Shown here: positions 11,368 through 24,125 of the stretch, piece after piece
Layout: each line of letters opens with the position of its first letter
Position numbering within the stretch: the stretch's first letter is position 1
Assembly (NCBI GenBank): GCA_029945375.1
Contig: CM057065.1
Coordinates: 186,001 to 250,000, forward strand
Source of the DNA: Agaricus subrufescens
Taxonomy: Eukaryota > Basidiomycota > Agaricomycetes > Agaricales > Agaricaceae
Direction of reading: 5' to 3'
Length of the DNA: 64,000 nucleotides
Notes under the pieces: generated by a model
The model's input: only the letters and a program-made list of their open reading frames with translations
What the model was told of the DNA's origin: nothing
Databases searched by the model: none
Program-made: the position numbers and the translations under genes

Positions 11368-13353
11368 TTAGTCACTACGCTTCGAGCTCGAGGGTACAAT
11401 GTACCACAACACCAACATGCAACCCATCATCGCAATTAGTCTAACGACCACAAAACACTCAGTCACTCAACTCCTGGAAAAAAATTGTTACTCACAAAGG
11501 CTGCAAGCTCTTGATCCCATGGGAAGAGGATATCGCACCGGTAAGAAAAGGGATAGCAGCACTCCCAGCTGAACCAAATCCAGCGATCCACCCAATTGAT
11601 CCTGTGAGTAACCATTTTGGAAGGATTCGCCCGGCATGTATCATGGCGATCGGGAACATTGGTCCGAGGAATAGACCAACGAAAGATACTGCCACTGCCC
11701 CTCCGATTAGGGAAGGAGCAAACCAGACGACGAATTCAAGCCTATAGTTATTCAAATAAGATTGTAGACGTCATCAAGGGGTAGGAGCTTACCCTATGCA
11801 AAGAACAGTGTAGATATATATCGCGAGACGTTCGCCAAGCTAAGGATTTGATGAGATGCAGCACAAGGCTCGAGAACGGGACGCATTCTACTTTTGAGGT
11901 AACCCAGAGCAGAACAACACGACCGAGCATGAGACCTTGAGATTTGCGTCATGTGGTAGGTTCTTCGGTTTGGATGGAGGAGACATAACCTACCACTGAA
12001 AAATCCTGACGAAACGTAACCTGAGGACGGGCCACCGCCACGGACGTCAAGCAGAAAAGTGACAATCCAGCCTAACAATCTCAGCGGATTGATTCATTCA
12101 CCGACAAAGAAACTGACCTCCAATCGTGACTTCAACCCCCACATAGGCAAGAACAAAGAACGCCAGAAAGTGCACAGCTTTGGCGCGGAGAATGGGCTTC
12201 AAAGAGCTCCTTTCATCTTCAGTACCCTCCGTAGCTTGTTGTCCGAACATCTTGAAGCATTCTGACATGGTGTGATTAAACAATGCAAGACCCGAGAAAT
12301 TTTGAACCTTACCATCTCGTGTCCTGAACTTGAATACAGTCGAGACGAGAAACACGTTGCAAAGGGCGATTCCGAAGGACACCAAATAATGAAAAGACCA
12401 ACGAGGAAGTTGTGCGAATTGCGTAGCGACGAGCGGTGCAGTAAGTGCTCCTGCGCCTTTGGAGAGTTAGCGTTAGCGAGAATGACAGGAATGTAGAGGC
12501 TATGTTACCATAAGCAGCATGAAGGAGACCCATTTTTGCTTCCGAGCTATATTTCAAGCTTGCAATGAAAGCATTGGCTTGTGCACTCTGTCATAGCATG
12601 AGTCAATATAGGATAGCGAAAAGCATATGACCCACTTGAAGACCACTACCACAGCCATGAAAAGCGAAAGCCATGACGAAAACAGGAAAGGGAGCTCCTG
12701 ATGATTCAAGAGCGAACGCTACGACTTGTAAAGCAGCACCTGCACCCTTGATGTTAGGACACGAAGTGAGAACGGCGGGGAAATCGTGGTACCAAACGCG
12801 ATTATCTGCGCGCCGTTTTGTGAGTGGATCCGGTCTTACGAATAAAGTCAACTTACTTTGCCAAATCCAAGACGATCCGTAAGATGAACGTTGATAAGAG
12901 CACCAGAAATGTATCCCTTATACGAAAAGGAAGGTGAGACCAGCCAAGAAAGAGAATCCACAATGCACTTACGATGCACGCGAAAATGAAAATCAGAGAG
13001 ACAATAGTAAAACCAACCTGGGTAATCAGATATTTGTCAAATAAAAGCGGACGAGGACAAGGATGTGAATGTACGTGATATGAATCCTGTATGCGAGGTA
13101 GCAAGGGTCCAGTAGATCCGTCGTTCCATCCGCCTACGAAGTTGCCCAAACACAAAGCAGCACAATGAACTCTTTCTATCGATTTCTGCTTCTTGGTTCT
13201 GATATCTAATTTAGTTGCTCCCGGTATGCTTGGCTCATGTGTTCCGTTGACCGGGGCAGCCGGATCGATGACAATCATCTCGATTGAGCGAGCAGCCTTT
13301 GAGGCGATTTCGCTTCTCCCGATCTTGTTGCGCTCATCGGATATGTCGGCCAT
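11368..13353 (-). CDS. MFS transporter, BSC6-like
   Basis: Multi-exon major facilitator superfamily permease in the plasma or an internal membrane; substrate unknown. It starts at ATG 13353 with a hydrophilic N-terminus (about 60 residues, MADISDERNKIG). The first membrane segment region has CLGNFVGGWNDGSTGPLLPR. Splicing then gives VGFTIVSLIFIFACI, GYISGALINVHLTDRLGFGK, PFPVFVMAFAFHGCGSGLQ, AQANAF and KMGLLHAAYG. The C-terminal half has FLGPMFPIAMIHAGRILPK and LLTGSIGWIAGFGSAGSA. A last small exon after a ~55-nt intron adds a final hydrophobic helix and ends at 11368. These signatures match the fungal MFS family of yeast BSC6. Introns are about 45-65 nt. No break was seen. The TGA at 11492 is inside the last intron. 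Confidence 0.88.
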
Positions 13354-14332
13354 TTCTTCTGGGGAGCTACAGACACTAGAAAAGCTTGGGAGAGTGTTAA
13401 TTCACAGGGTACAAGCGTTTGGCGAATAAATTTCCAAGGTCTGCTGATTTTCGGATACCGTGACCGGGATTCCAGCGGGAGAACACGTAAGTCAAAGTTT
13501 TAATCAAAAGCACCATCCATTCTGGAAATACGGACGCCAAAGCAGAGCAGAGCGTTTGTTCTTGGGAGTGTTATGTGTTTTCATGTCGAAGATAGGCTGA
13601 GGGCGACCAAACGTCATGCCAGCCAACGCTCCAACATGTTCGACTGCAATCGGCCATCAACGAATGGCGGGTCTTCCCGTTACGGCCCGATCGGCCCATG
13701 ACTCACTGCGCCAACGTACTCGAAGGTGGGTTCGCGGAGCTGTACAGTGCTCTTCGAAAGCATGGAACACCAAGCGCCGAGGTGTCAATCATTCGAGTCT
13801 ATTATTGGGGAAGTTCTAGTGGATGGAAGGAAAGGACCTCAATCAACGATGTCGAAGAGTAGTAGGCTTGATCGACTCTTGATTAACACCAGCCTATCAA
13901 GTCACTGTCGTTTGTCATTATATCAAGTGTAACCAGGGGAATCTTATCAACTGCCTAGGCAGTGTCTTTAGATCAAGATGGAACAGGGGCTAATGAAAAT
14001 CGAACGATACCATTGGAAAAACGTTTGCAGACCAGGTGGTTGTACTAATATGTGGTATTTCGTGTAGGCTCAGAGTGCTCATTTGGGGACAGTGCGCGAA
14101 ACTCTAGCTAAAATAAGTTGCATCTAGTTTCGAAGAAGTAGATGGGTATCTAGTAGCACATGAGTGTGGCTCACATCTTCGTCCTGAATAGGATCAACAA
14201 ATTGCAACCATGCGGTCGCCTGTCTATATTATGGTTCTAATTACCCAGCATCATAAACATAATGATTAATGATTTTCAGATGTGAGAGGTGAAATGCATA
14301 AATACTTGGTGGGATGGAAATAAATACGCCCT
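13354..14332. other. divergent intergenic region
   Basis: This is the shared 5' space of the transporter (minus) and the muramidase (plus). A CATAAATAC TATA-like box at about 14297-14305 lies some 30 bases before the muramidase ATG. No gene was recognised. Confidence 0.5.
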
Positions 14333-15425
14333 ATGCCTACGATGAAGTTCCTATCCCTCCTTTGCTTGACTACACTCGCGGTTGCAACACCTCTTGGAGG
14401 GAGGCAATCCCAGCCTCAAGGCATTGATGTCTCAGGATTCCAACCCAACGTCAACTTCAATACGGCCAAAGCGAATGGAATCACCTTTGCATACATCAAG
14501 GCGACCGAGGGCACTAGTAAGTATTCTAAAGGTTGTGTTGCAAGCGGATTGAAATGGTCCCCCTATAGCTTTTAAGAGTGACACGTTCAGTAGTCAGTAC
14601 AATGGGGCAACTAGTGCTGGAATTATTCGCGGAGCATACCATTTCGCGCACCCTGACAGTTCTACGGGTGCTGCACAGGCTAATTTCTTCCTCGCGAATG
14701 GCGGTACGTGGCTTAACCCTCCGATATAGGAAATTTTAGACTGAGACAAACTAGGTGGATGGACTAGCGATGGTGGGTTGCTCCTTCAATCTTTAGCCCC
14801 AGTCAAGGGCATTCCCTGACGATGAGTTCCGTACACTTAGGAATTACACTCCCCGGTGCTCTCGATATCGAATGTAAGTTGAATTGGATGAAACAAAGAT
14901 AAATCCCTCACCCTAAGACTAGACAACCCGAATGGCGCCGAATGTTATGGCTTGAGCGCTTCTGCTATGGTCTCCTGGATCAAAGACTTCTCCGACACCT
15001 ACAATGCCAAAACAGGACGGTAAGTCGGAAAGCGGAATTCAAATCATGCCCAAAAACCTCATACGATTTTATAGTCCCCCTGCTATTTACACCACTACGG
15101 ACTGGTGGACAACCTGCACCGGAAACAGTGCTGCTTTCTCGGATAATCCCTTATGGATCGCCCGTTACGCCTCCAGCATTGGCGCCGTTCCTGCTTCATG
15201 GAGGTAGGCCCGGGGTGATTAATAATTTACGATGATCAAAGACTGAGTCACCGGTTGTAGCTTCGCGACTTTCTGGCAATACGCAGATTCTGGACCTAAT
15301 CCTGGGGATCAAGACTTATTCAATGGTGATGCGGCAGGATTACAGCGGTAAGTCGCTCAAGATAGCCACTTTAAATCCAGTTGTTGACGAGGTTTTTGCA
15401 ACATAGCATGGCGACCGGATCTTAA
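14333..15425 (+). CDS. secreted GH25 muramidase (Chalaropsis-type lysozyme)
   Basis: N-acetylmuramidase that cleaves bacterial peptidoglycan. Two possible ATGs (14333, 14342) are followed by a signal peptide (MKFLSLLCLTTLAVATPLG). After removal of seven short introns the protein is about 220 residues, the usual GH25 size. The first catalytic-site strand is GIDVSGFQPN, followed by ITFAYIKATEGT. AGIIRGAYHFAHP and the acidic pair in GALDIEY come next, then VSWIKDFSDTY, AIYTTTDWWTTCTG, LWIARYAS and ATFWQYADSG. The ending is GDQDLFNGDAAGLQR plus a six-residue last exon. Asp and Glu of DIE are the expected catalytic residues. The gene is intact. Fungi use such enzymes for feeding on, or defence against, bacteria. 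The enzyme family is also common in bacteria and phages, so ancient transfer is possible but not shown here. Confidence 0.93.
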
Positions 15426-15609
15426 TATGATAGCGAGTTATAGGAGTATATATGGTGTCGCGTTGTACACGAATGACAAATTAATCAATTGCCGTTTGAG
15501 GTTGCCTGAAAAAAAATACTGTGACGAAAAGGATATGACCGAAAAAAATAACTAAACATAATGTATTAGTGATGAAGTTTCACACGCCTCTTACCTCCTT
15601 ACCACCATC

Positions 15610-16960
15610 ATGCGCGGTAGGCGCCAACATCGTCCGCCACAATCCACAACGCTAAAAGCCACCTCAGGTCTCGTTGCATACGAAAACGACTCGCAGAGTG
15701 ACTCGGAACAGACCCCAATCACGCAGAATGTAAGATGAGTCTTTCTCAGTTGAGACGGGGTAGGACCCTCCTGCTCGCTGTCACTTGTTTTCTGTTTTGG
15801 ATAGGATCAAGAGTCAAAGGCTAAACGCTCGACAGAATGTGAGCGTTGTATGTTGTTCGAGTGTTCTCTCCTCCGTGTCTAATTGTCACTGTTAGCGAGA
15901 CTACCGCAAAAATCTCAAATCGTCATCAAACGGCCGAGTAATATACACAAGAACCACCTCCGTGTACCGCTTCGAGAAGAAATCAAAGATAACGCTCCCG
16001 GACCATCCTCCCGCTCGCATCCACCCGAATCTGCTAGTGAGGTAAAAACCTCTTCAGATTTGTCTCGGGACGGAACATCGGACGCGTCCCTACCTCTTGA
16101 AGACGAGCTTTGTCAAATTCGGACTCTCCTAAGGCCTCCTCCGATAGCAGGGTTGGAAGACTGGGGCATACCTCCGCCATCCACTGAGCCATGTAATCCC
16201 GCTATCCAGGTCCGCTCTTGAATATGTCACTCATGCCTATGCTCACCCCAAACCCAGACGAAACTCGCTCAATTCAGTGCGCTCAAACACGATCCTACGA
16301 ACCCAAAACACTTCAATGATTCACTCATGTCAAACCGTTCTTTTCGCAATCCCCACCTTTACGCAAAGCTCGTCGAATACGTGGATGTTGATGAGCGCGT
16401 CACAAATTTTCCGAAACACATCTGGGACCCTGACGACATCCAAGACGAGTGGTTCGCTGACAAAATAGGTAAGCTCCCAGGACCTGTATTACTCTGCTCC
16501 TCTCCTCTGATGCACACATGTTTCCCTACCATCTTACTGTCCGACTGACGGGAATGGTCCTGGCCCCTCTACACTCGTTTTTTGTTCAACCGTTATCCTT
16601 TTTACTCGACACAAAATTTTTTTAACGTTTGTCCTTCCCTCTCCCAAAAATCAATTCAAAGCCGAACAACAAAAAATTCGCGCAGACCATCAAGCTACCG
16701 CTCAAATATCCGGACGAAGAACCCAAATACCGTTTACGTCATCATCATCGTCTTCGACGGCTGTTGCGAACCCACCACCAGCGATTTCGATGCCGAGAAG
16801 GTCAGTTGGAGGCGAAGATAATAGTAATAAATATCTTGGATTTGGTCAGTCGAGTGGTGTGTTGGGAGGCGGGAGGAGGCCGAGTAGGTTTCAACCGTAC
16901 GGGCAGAGTCATCCTGAGCATGGTTATAGGAAGGAGAAAGAGAAGGCTCGGTATGGGTAA
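15610..16960 (+). CDS. HCNGP / SAP30-binding-protein-like transcriptional regulator
   Basis: Nuclear protein of the HCNGP family. The human member, SAP30BP, is a transcription and splicing co-factor. It starts at ATG 15610 ([12 protein letters not shown]). Short acidic exons ([14 protein letters not shown]) are followed by a linker. The family signature then begins: a [20 protein letters not shown] segment, [20 protein letters not shown] and [19 protein letters not shown]. After the next intron an [11 protein letters not shown] helix and a Ser-rich, Gly/Arg-rich tail follow ([15 protein letters not shown]; stop 16958-16960). One intron has the unusual donor GTCCGC near 16210; the others are standard. 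Tail-to-tail with the carotenoid oxygenase, 194 bases apart. Length about 250 residues, typical of fungal members. No defects seen. Confidence 0.85.
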
Positions 16961-17154
16961 TATATGTGACTCCCTAGTTATGTTTTATGTGTATGTTTCG
17001 TAATTTGATAGATATAATGGTTGCCGACTTGGGAGTTTTGTTTTATTTGTTGAGTGCATTGTGTGAAATTGAAAATTCAACTACGAGTGAGACAGAAATA
17101 ATAAAAAAAGATAAAATTACAAAGAGGTCGAACATCCCTCTTCTTGACCTAAAT

Positions 17155-19036
17155 TTACAATTTCGAAGTAACACCAGCAGCCATAGACGGAGTCGGAGCA
17201 AAACAACCATGAAAACCTAAAGGAACGGTCGTGTCCATCTCGGCTCTAGCCAACTCTTTCATATCCCTCGCGTCCAACACAACCAACATACTCTTATGCG
17301 TCATCCCATCCAAGACGATTGATAAAATCACACCGTCGTCTTCTTCTCTATCTCGATTATACTCATTGTTGTTACTGTTACTATTACTACTATTACTACT
17401 GCTGCTGCTGTTGGGTCGAGGAACGAAGATGGGTTCACCGGTGGTATACCCTTTTGCGCCCCACACCAGTTCGGTGTGGGTGGACATGTTGAGTTTGATG
17501 AGTTTATCTGTGAAGATGCCGGGGGCGTGTGTTTCGGCGCGGTGTGTGCCGTAGGCGTATTGGTATTTTGAGGTGTGGAAGTTTGGGTTGATGGTTGGGA
17601 GTTCTATGTTTGAGAATTTGGATACTAGTTGGGCGGGTTGTGTGGTAGGAGGAGGGAGTGTTTTTGTGGTGGTGGAGGAGGAGTTGGGGAGAGGGATGGT
17701 GGGGAGGATGTAGCGTCTTGCTTGAGGTGATTCGATGGATTTACCGGTGGGGTCTGTGGTACGCATGTTGGTGAGGTAGAGCATATCTAGGATGGCGTTG
17801 GTTTCGTAGGTGGATATGTCGATTGTGATGTCGATGCTGGATTGAGGGGACGATGGCGAGGGTGTTTCGTAGGCGTTTATGGTGTGGAAACTGAAAAATG
17901 GGGGAGCCTGTGTTTTTGTGATTAGTGGAGGGGGTAAGAGGATGGTGAGGGTTTGGAACGGACTTTGTATTTGGCTATGACGCCACCGTGGTCGCGAGAG
18001 ATGACGTAGAAAAGAGTGTCTCTGTGAGGATTCCATTTTTGAATGGAGGATAGGATGTCTTTGTTCTTGAATACCGCTACACCATTTCTATTCCGAGAAG
18101 AAATATCGAAATGAATAAATAAGAGAGATATGAAGGAGGATGAGGAACGTACTCTCCATAATCGCACTGCCAAACACATAAAACCACACATCTTTTGGTG
18201 ATCGCGAATGAATGGACATACGCCATCGGCGCGTCCGTGATCTCAGCTAAAATATCCACTTTGGGTTTTTCTTCGGTACTACTACCACAACTAGGAGGTG
18301 TGAGTTTGAAGACTTTGTAAACGCTTGACCCGGCTTTGGAACTGAATTTTTGGACGTAGTTGAAGTGTTCGTGCGTGAGTGGGTCTGTGCAGGAATGGGC
18401 TGCGCTGAGGTGGCCGGAGAGGATGGGAGAGATTTGGGCGTAGGTTGTTGTTTGGATTGGTTCAAGAGTTTTGGGGTCGATGATTTGGAGCCAGTTTGAG
18501 TCGGTTGCGGCTACGAGGTAGCGGAGTTGTGCGGGAGATTTTGGGTTGTTGTTGTTATTGTGGGAGGAGAGTCCGGGGATGTTGGGTGTTAGTGTGACGC
18601 TGATGTTTTCCATGTCTCGACCTGGTTCGGAAGGTTTACGAGGAGGGGAGTGGGGGACGAAGGTTGTAAAGAATTTTTTGAATAGTTGTTCGCAGGGGTC
18701 TTGGTGTTTACCGAAAGTGCTGCTTGGTGCACGACCGGTTTGGCGGATGTAGTCGATGCGCCCGTCGGAGGAAGACCGGTTGGAGTAGTATACTTCGCCT
18801 TTGGGGGTGATTTTGAAGTGGTGGTTCATGCCCAGGCCGTCGAACCAGTGTGAGACGCTGATTTTGGGGTGGTCGTTTGGGGTGGGGTGGATGTGGAATG
18901 TGCCGGGGCCGGTGCGGTAGAGGGAACCGGAGAGCCAGGGGGGGATTGTGCCTTTGACGGGGAGGAGGATGGGCTCGTGTTGGGGTGTGGCGTTTTCGAA
19001 ACCGGGGGCGGCCCAGGAGGGTTTGGGTGTGGACAT
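17155..19036 (-). CDS. carotenoid cleavage oxygenase (RPE65/CCD family)
   Basis: Fe(II)-dependent oxygenase that cleaves double bonds of carotenoids or stilbene-like substrates; the actual substrate is unknown. Start at ATG 19036 (MSTPKPSWAAPGFENAT), followed by the family N-terminus PPWLSGSLYRTGPG and WFDGLGMNHHF. The four iron-binding histidines are visible in order: HLSAAHSC, MAYVHSFAITKR, FFSFHTINAYE and PLGFHGCFAP near the C-terminus. Two introns interrupt it (acceptor near 18087 with donor near 18149; a second near 17910-17960). A Ser/Asn-rich insert around 17340-17420, encoded by a trinucleotide-type repeat, lies in a loop before the last domain and may vary in length between strains. 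Predicted length about 580-590 residues. It follows SmD1 on the same strand by 240 bases. Confidence 0.9.
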
Positions 19037-19276
19037 GGTTGGTGGTTAGTGGGGGCGTTTGTGATGTTCTGGGTGGGGTTTATATGTTTCCATGATTGTG
19101 ATGGACCATGCGGAGATCAGGTATTTGGGCATCATTGGGCCCCTAATAGACGGAAGAGAATTTGGACCGATGTATTATTATGGGCATTTTCACAAGCCTG
19201 TGTCAGCATCTGATTGTGCACTAACTCGTACAGGACGATTTTTTACAAGTTGGACCGATATACCCACTGTGCGGGC

Positions 19277-19804
19277 TCAGTTGCGGCCTCGGCCACGCCC
19301 CCTGCCTCCTCGTCCCCGTCCTCGGTCCATGCCTCGCGCACCGCGCCCTCTTCCGCGAGTATCCTCCTTTTTGCGGCCCTTGGGCTTGGGCGCATCGTCG
19401 ACGAGTAGAGTGTCCAGTGGCAAGGCATCGGGGAGTGTAAAGTAGCGGATGTTGTTGCCGCGGATGGATAGCGAGTCGAGGGTCTGGGGATCGCGATTCC
19501 GTGTTGTCATTTTTACGGTTTTGAGATGGGTGTTCATTTGCATATCCACACCTGCAGGCAAGCGAATAAGTGGTTCGGTTGGTGGGAGGGACAAGGGGGA
19601 GGAGCGCGCACCGGTTATCGTGCCGTGAACCAAAGATCCGTTTTTGAGCTCGACCGTCACAGTCTCATTGTTCAATTTCATCAAAAACCTGAACAAGGTC
19701 GTCAGTATGTGGGCATAAAGAGATATCCAGCTGCGTTTTTCACTCGGGTTTATAATGGAAGCAGGCCAAAAGATCGAGATATGTACACACCTGACCAGCT
19801 TCAT
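19277..19804 (-). CDS. SMD1: small nuclear ribonucleoprotein Sm D1
   Basis: Core Sm-ring protein of spliceosomal U snRNPs. Three exons. A 14-nt first exon (19804-19791, MKLVR) is joined across 19689-19790 to the second, which starts with [17 protein letters not shown] (Sm1 motif). A third intron-bounded exon carries [15 protein letters not shown] and the Sm2 motif [11 protein letters not shown], then [14 protein letters not shown]. It ends in the usual RG-repeat tail ([17 protein letters not shown]), which is normally methylated. The 121-residue length is typical. The ATG is fixed by the required MKLVRFLMKL start. Divergent from the kinesin gene. Confidence 0.96.
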   Translation of the reverse strand: MKLVRCVHISIFWPASIINPSEKRSWISLYAHILTTLFRFLMKLNNETVTVELKNGSLVHGTITGARSSPLSLPPTEPLIRLPAGVDMQMNTHLKTVKMTTRNRDPQTLDSLSIRGNNIRYFTLPDALPLDTLLVDDAPKPKGRKKEDTRGRGRGARGMDRGRGRGGRGRGRGRN

Positions 19805-20185
19805 TCTGAATTTCCCGTGTTTTCGCGGCGGATGGGACGGGCGGGAGGGAACAATGCAGGGGGGAGGGACAGACGCCGTCGCTGTCTGGCGCGGGCTGCA
19901 GCAGGCTCGTCGGAGTTTGAAATATGCTGATGGCCGCTGCGGCGACGCCTGGTTCTCCCCGCCCAAACTGTGCGCGCGGCTCTCCAAACGAAGAAAAAAA
20001 GACGCCCTGTGCCGCTGTGCTGCAGAGACTGCCGTCGCCCCCAGGACACCGGGCGAGGCAGAGCGCGCGGCAGAGACAGGGGTCATGTGCGCACCACGTG
20101 ACCGACGCGACGTGCCTGTGTTTGTCGTTTCAGCGCCCGTCCGCCTCAGCCGCCAGCCACGCCCTCCCCGTCCCCGCCGCAGACG
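19805..20185. promoter_or_regulatory. bidirectional promoter of SmD1 and kinesin
   Basis: The two start codons face away from each other across only 381 GC-rich bases, so both promoters must lie here or overlap. I see no clear TATA box on either side. The open frames on both strands across this stretch are composition artefacts. Confidence 0.6.
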
Positions 20186-23100
20186 ATGGCCGCGTACCGA
20201 ATCAAAATCGCCGCCCGCCTCCGCCCAGCTCTCCCCGGAGAGGTCATCGACCACAACATCTCCGTCCACCAGGCCTCTGACGAATCCACCGACTCCGCCA
20301 TGAAGACCAGCCATATCTCGGTGCTCAATCCGAGGGACATCACCCAGGTCTTCAATTTCCCGTGGGTGTCCCCTCACTAGCTGTATAATTGTGCTGCTCA
20401 CACTCGCGACCGCATAGATTCCCCAGTTGTTATGATCACACCTCGACGCAGAAGGAGATATTCCGCAATGATGTAGAACCCCTTCTGGATGTCGTGTACA
20501 AGGGCGTTGTGAGTCGTGTGCACCTTAACAGTCATCTTTGGTACTCAAGTACCCTTGCAGACGGTCACCATATTTGCCTACGGTGTTACCTCCTCTGGAA
20601 AGACACATACTATGCAGGGCACAAGGTCGGACCCTGGCATCATTCCTCGTACCGTTCAGGTCTCTGCAGTCCTGTCATCCAAGCCAGACGCCTTCTTGAC
20701 CTCGTTATCTTTTTTTCCAGGCCCTCTTCGAAAGACAGGCACAATATTCCCAATACAAAGTCTCCTTTGCCATGTCATACATGGAGCTCTACAAAGACGA
20801 ACCATACGACCTCCTTGTCGCCCGCGAAAACGTACGATTCCCCCGGTTCTCAATGGCTTAGTTTTTCAATTCCTCTCTAGGCCCCTAAGCTACCCGTTCG
20901 AGAGGATGGTAACGGCATGGTGTTTGTTGCCAACCTGTCCTCTGTCCCAGTCTCTTCCGTATCAGAATTCGACCATATCTACAAGTGAGTCAATTTCTGC
21001 CTGTCTCTTGCCCCACATTGAGAATCTCCCTCAGTCAAGCAACCAAGAATCGGTCTATTGGCGCTACCCAGCTTAATCGCGCATCATCTCGTTCGCATGC
21101 AGTTTTAACTATGGAAGTCATCATGTTCGACCCTTCGCAACAAAGGAGTAGGCAGTCTTTTTGAAATTCAATGAACCTCCTTGAACTGATATACTGGTGT
21201 GTCCAGCGCTGACTGGAAAGATCAATCTAGTTGATCTAGCTGGGTCCGAAAACAACAAGGTGCTCCCCCAAATTCCCTCTTTTTTAAACACGAAAAAAGT
21301 TTTGACATTTAATAGCTGACCGGAAACGATCCTTCACGTATGGCAGAATCGAAAGCGATCAACCAATCTCTCAGTGTCCTAGGTCAGGTTGTGCATGCAT
21401 TAAACCAGGGCGCTGTATGTCTTTCTCTTCGTTTGACATGTTCTTTTTTGTTGCGGGAACCTTTTAACCAACTGCGAATGTTTTCCTAGCCACGGATACC
21501 CTATCGCAATTCTAAACTAACACGCCTCCTCCAAGACGCTCTCGGTGGTTCCTCTGTGGGATTATTAATCTGTAACCTGGCACCCGGTACTAAATTCAGA
21601 CAAGATACTCTCAACACTCTCAAGTGCGTATTTTAATATTTTTCAATTATTTTTGTTAAATGGTAAACATATCTCATATAGTTTTGCAACACGCACGAAA
21701 AACGTGGAGAACAAACCAATCATTAATGAACGTGGTACGACGTCGTCATCATCGTCATATATATAACCCGAATGACGAATTTTATAATTTTGTAGACAAT
21801 AGAATGACGACTAAACCTCATTTTGCGGCGCCACCTGCACCGAAATTAGCACCTACAGTACTTCAAGCCATTCATACGGGTGCTTCTGCTCCAGTGGCTT
21901 CATCGTCATCATCTACGGGTGCTACAGTGGCGACGAGGCGTGCCCGTGCGTCGCTTGGACCTAGTGTTTCGAGAGTGCCGCGGAGTTCGTCTGTTGGAAT
22001 TGGTGGTGGAGGTGGGTTTCAACGGTTTGGGCTTTCTGGTCCTTCTGGAGGGAGGAGGGTGAGTGGGATTGGTGGTGATGAGCCCTCGATGGTTGGGTTT
22101 GGAGTGAGGGGGATGACGGAAAAAGATATTGAGGATAAGGTGAGTGAAAATTTCATCTTGTGTTTTTTTTTTGAGAGTGTTTTTGTGGGTTGGGTTTGTG
22201 GTATCGCGCTTGGATCGGGGGGTGGGGCTTTTTTTTTCTGGCTAGAATATTCAGATCTCGGCGATCGGATAAGATGCCTCCCCCCCATCTTGGCCTGAAT
22301 GTTCGAGGTTTTGTTTGGACCGGTTCGTTCGTTCGTCATCCGAACATGTGCCTACCGCTCCAAACCTCCCCTCAGATCGATCTCGGTCGCTTGCGAGTTA
22401 ACTTAACCCGTGGTTTTTTCTTTTTCTTTTTTTTTTGTCGACGTAACCGGGATACCATATCTTTGGTTTTCCGTTATTGTCGTACATCGAGGGCTTGGGA
22501 GGAGGGTGGGGGGGCGTTATAGCGCGTTATAGCGCGATGTGATGTCATGTTTTTTTTATCGGACTTGATTCATTTCCGGTTTTGAGTCTTTTGGAGTCAT
22601 GTTGCGTGTTATGAAACGCCTTGGCAACACCGTTGCGTTGTCATTCTTCATTGCTAATTTCCCACTTGGCGCCCTTTTCTTTCGGAAAAAAAATTTTTTT
22701 TTTTTTCTAAATTGTGTCACTGATCTATTTTTTTCAAAAAAAAGATTATGAAAGTTGTGGAAGCGGAAGTGGCTAAGCGGTTAGCTGTGGAGAGACAGAA
22801 AGATGAAGAGGAGCGGAAGGCGAGGGAGAGGGAGAGGGAGGAGGCTGAGTTGAGGGAGCGGCAGCAACAGGAGGAGGAGGGTGTGAGCAAGTTGCCGTCG
22901 GGGTTGTTGACGCCTTTGTTGAAGAAGCATAGGGATTTGGATGAAGAGTTGAGGAAGAGGTTGCAGGATTTAGAGAGGAAGTTGTAGGTGTTGTTTTTTC
23001 GGAGGGTTTATTTTTTTTTTTTTCGATTTTCCTCACCCCTGAAGTGTTGAATTGAATATTTGTGCTGACCTTATGTTTTTTTTTGCAGGGAACAAGGACA

Positions 23101-24125
23101 GAAGGAGACTTCATTGGCGGGTGCGCTTTCGCCGGTTTCGAAGAAGAAGACTGGGAGAGCTTATGTCTCGCTTGCTCGAGCTTATTCTGAAAAGTGCGTA
23201 TATCGTTCAATTCGAGGTTTATATACATTGTTTACTAATTGGTTCCCTTCTCTTTTTTGTAGAGGAAAATTGGCAGAGGCGTTGGAGTTGTATCGACGAG
23301 CGGAGGCGTATGTGCCGGATAATATCAAGCTTAAAGAGAGGTGGATATTGTTTATTGTTCATGTTTTTCTTTCTAAAGTTGAGGATGAGCGACGGAGGCG
23401 GTGATTTTTCGTTCATTCATTCATGCATCCATTTATTCCCCATTATTCTCCTTATACCTCTACACCTCCCCCCACTTTTGGTTCTTCTTGCCCTAATTCA
23501 ACTGATTTACATTATCATCCCCCCGCATAGGATAATTGAGATTGAATGGGCGGTCAAGAATAACAAAGAGTTTGTGCCGTCGCCGAAGGCGTCTAGGAGG
23601 GATCGGAAGAGGAGGGGTAGGAGGGGAAGTCGAGTTGCTGGGGATCGGTTGAGTATGGGAGGAGGTGCGGGTGATGGTGGGGATGGTGAGAATGAGAAGA
23701 GGGATGAGGATGTGATGGTGATGATGATCAACAAGAATGGAGGAGGGGGAGGAGGGATGGGGCGTTCTGCTAAGTATGGGCAGAGACATAAACTTGGGAG
23801 TATAGCGGAGACGATTGAGTTTGGACAGGAGATTATTAATGGGGCGGGTGGTGGGAGAGATGGTGGAGATGATTCTATGCCGGGATCGTTTCCTAAGGGA
23901 GCGGTGAAACGATCGTATGGGGATATTGATGAGTTGAGTGAGGAGGGGGAGTCTTTGAGTGATGGTGGGTATCATCGGGGTGGTGTGGGGGTGAAGAAGG
24001 TGAGATTGGAGTTGGAGGAGAGTGATGTTGGTGGTGGTGGTGGTGGTGATGGTGGGGTGACGAGTGAGGATGAAGTTGAGGGAGAGGTGTGGAAGGAGGT
24101 TGATGGTGTGCGGATGGCGACGTGA
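20186..24125 (+). CDS. kinesin motor protein with C-terminal coiled coil and TPR-like segment
   Basis: Microtubule motor ATPase with an N-terminal motor domain. It starts at ATG 20186 ([19 protein letters not shown]). The motor carries the P-loop [16 protein letters not shown], then GIIPRTVQ, switch [11 protein letters not shown], switch [11 protein letters not shown] and the [15 protein letters not shown] and [16 protein letters not shown] segments. Behind it are a Ser/Gly-rich linker, an acidic/basic coiled coil (22750-22990, Glu/Arg-rich) and a short TPR-like stretch ([20 protein letters not shown]). A basic low-complexity tail with Gly runs ends at 24125. About a dozen introns; one near 22139-22744 is roughly 600 nt, far longer than the others. 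The N-terminal layout suggests a kinesin-10/KIF22-like motor, but I would not insist on the subfamily. Exon calls in the low-complexity tail are less certain than in the motor. Confidence 0.85.

Noticed and set aside
19755..20303. 182-codon plus-strand open frame over the SmD1/kinesin gap
   Set aside because: GC-rich composition artefact overlapping both real first exons in the wrong frame.
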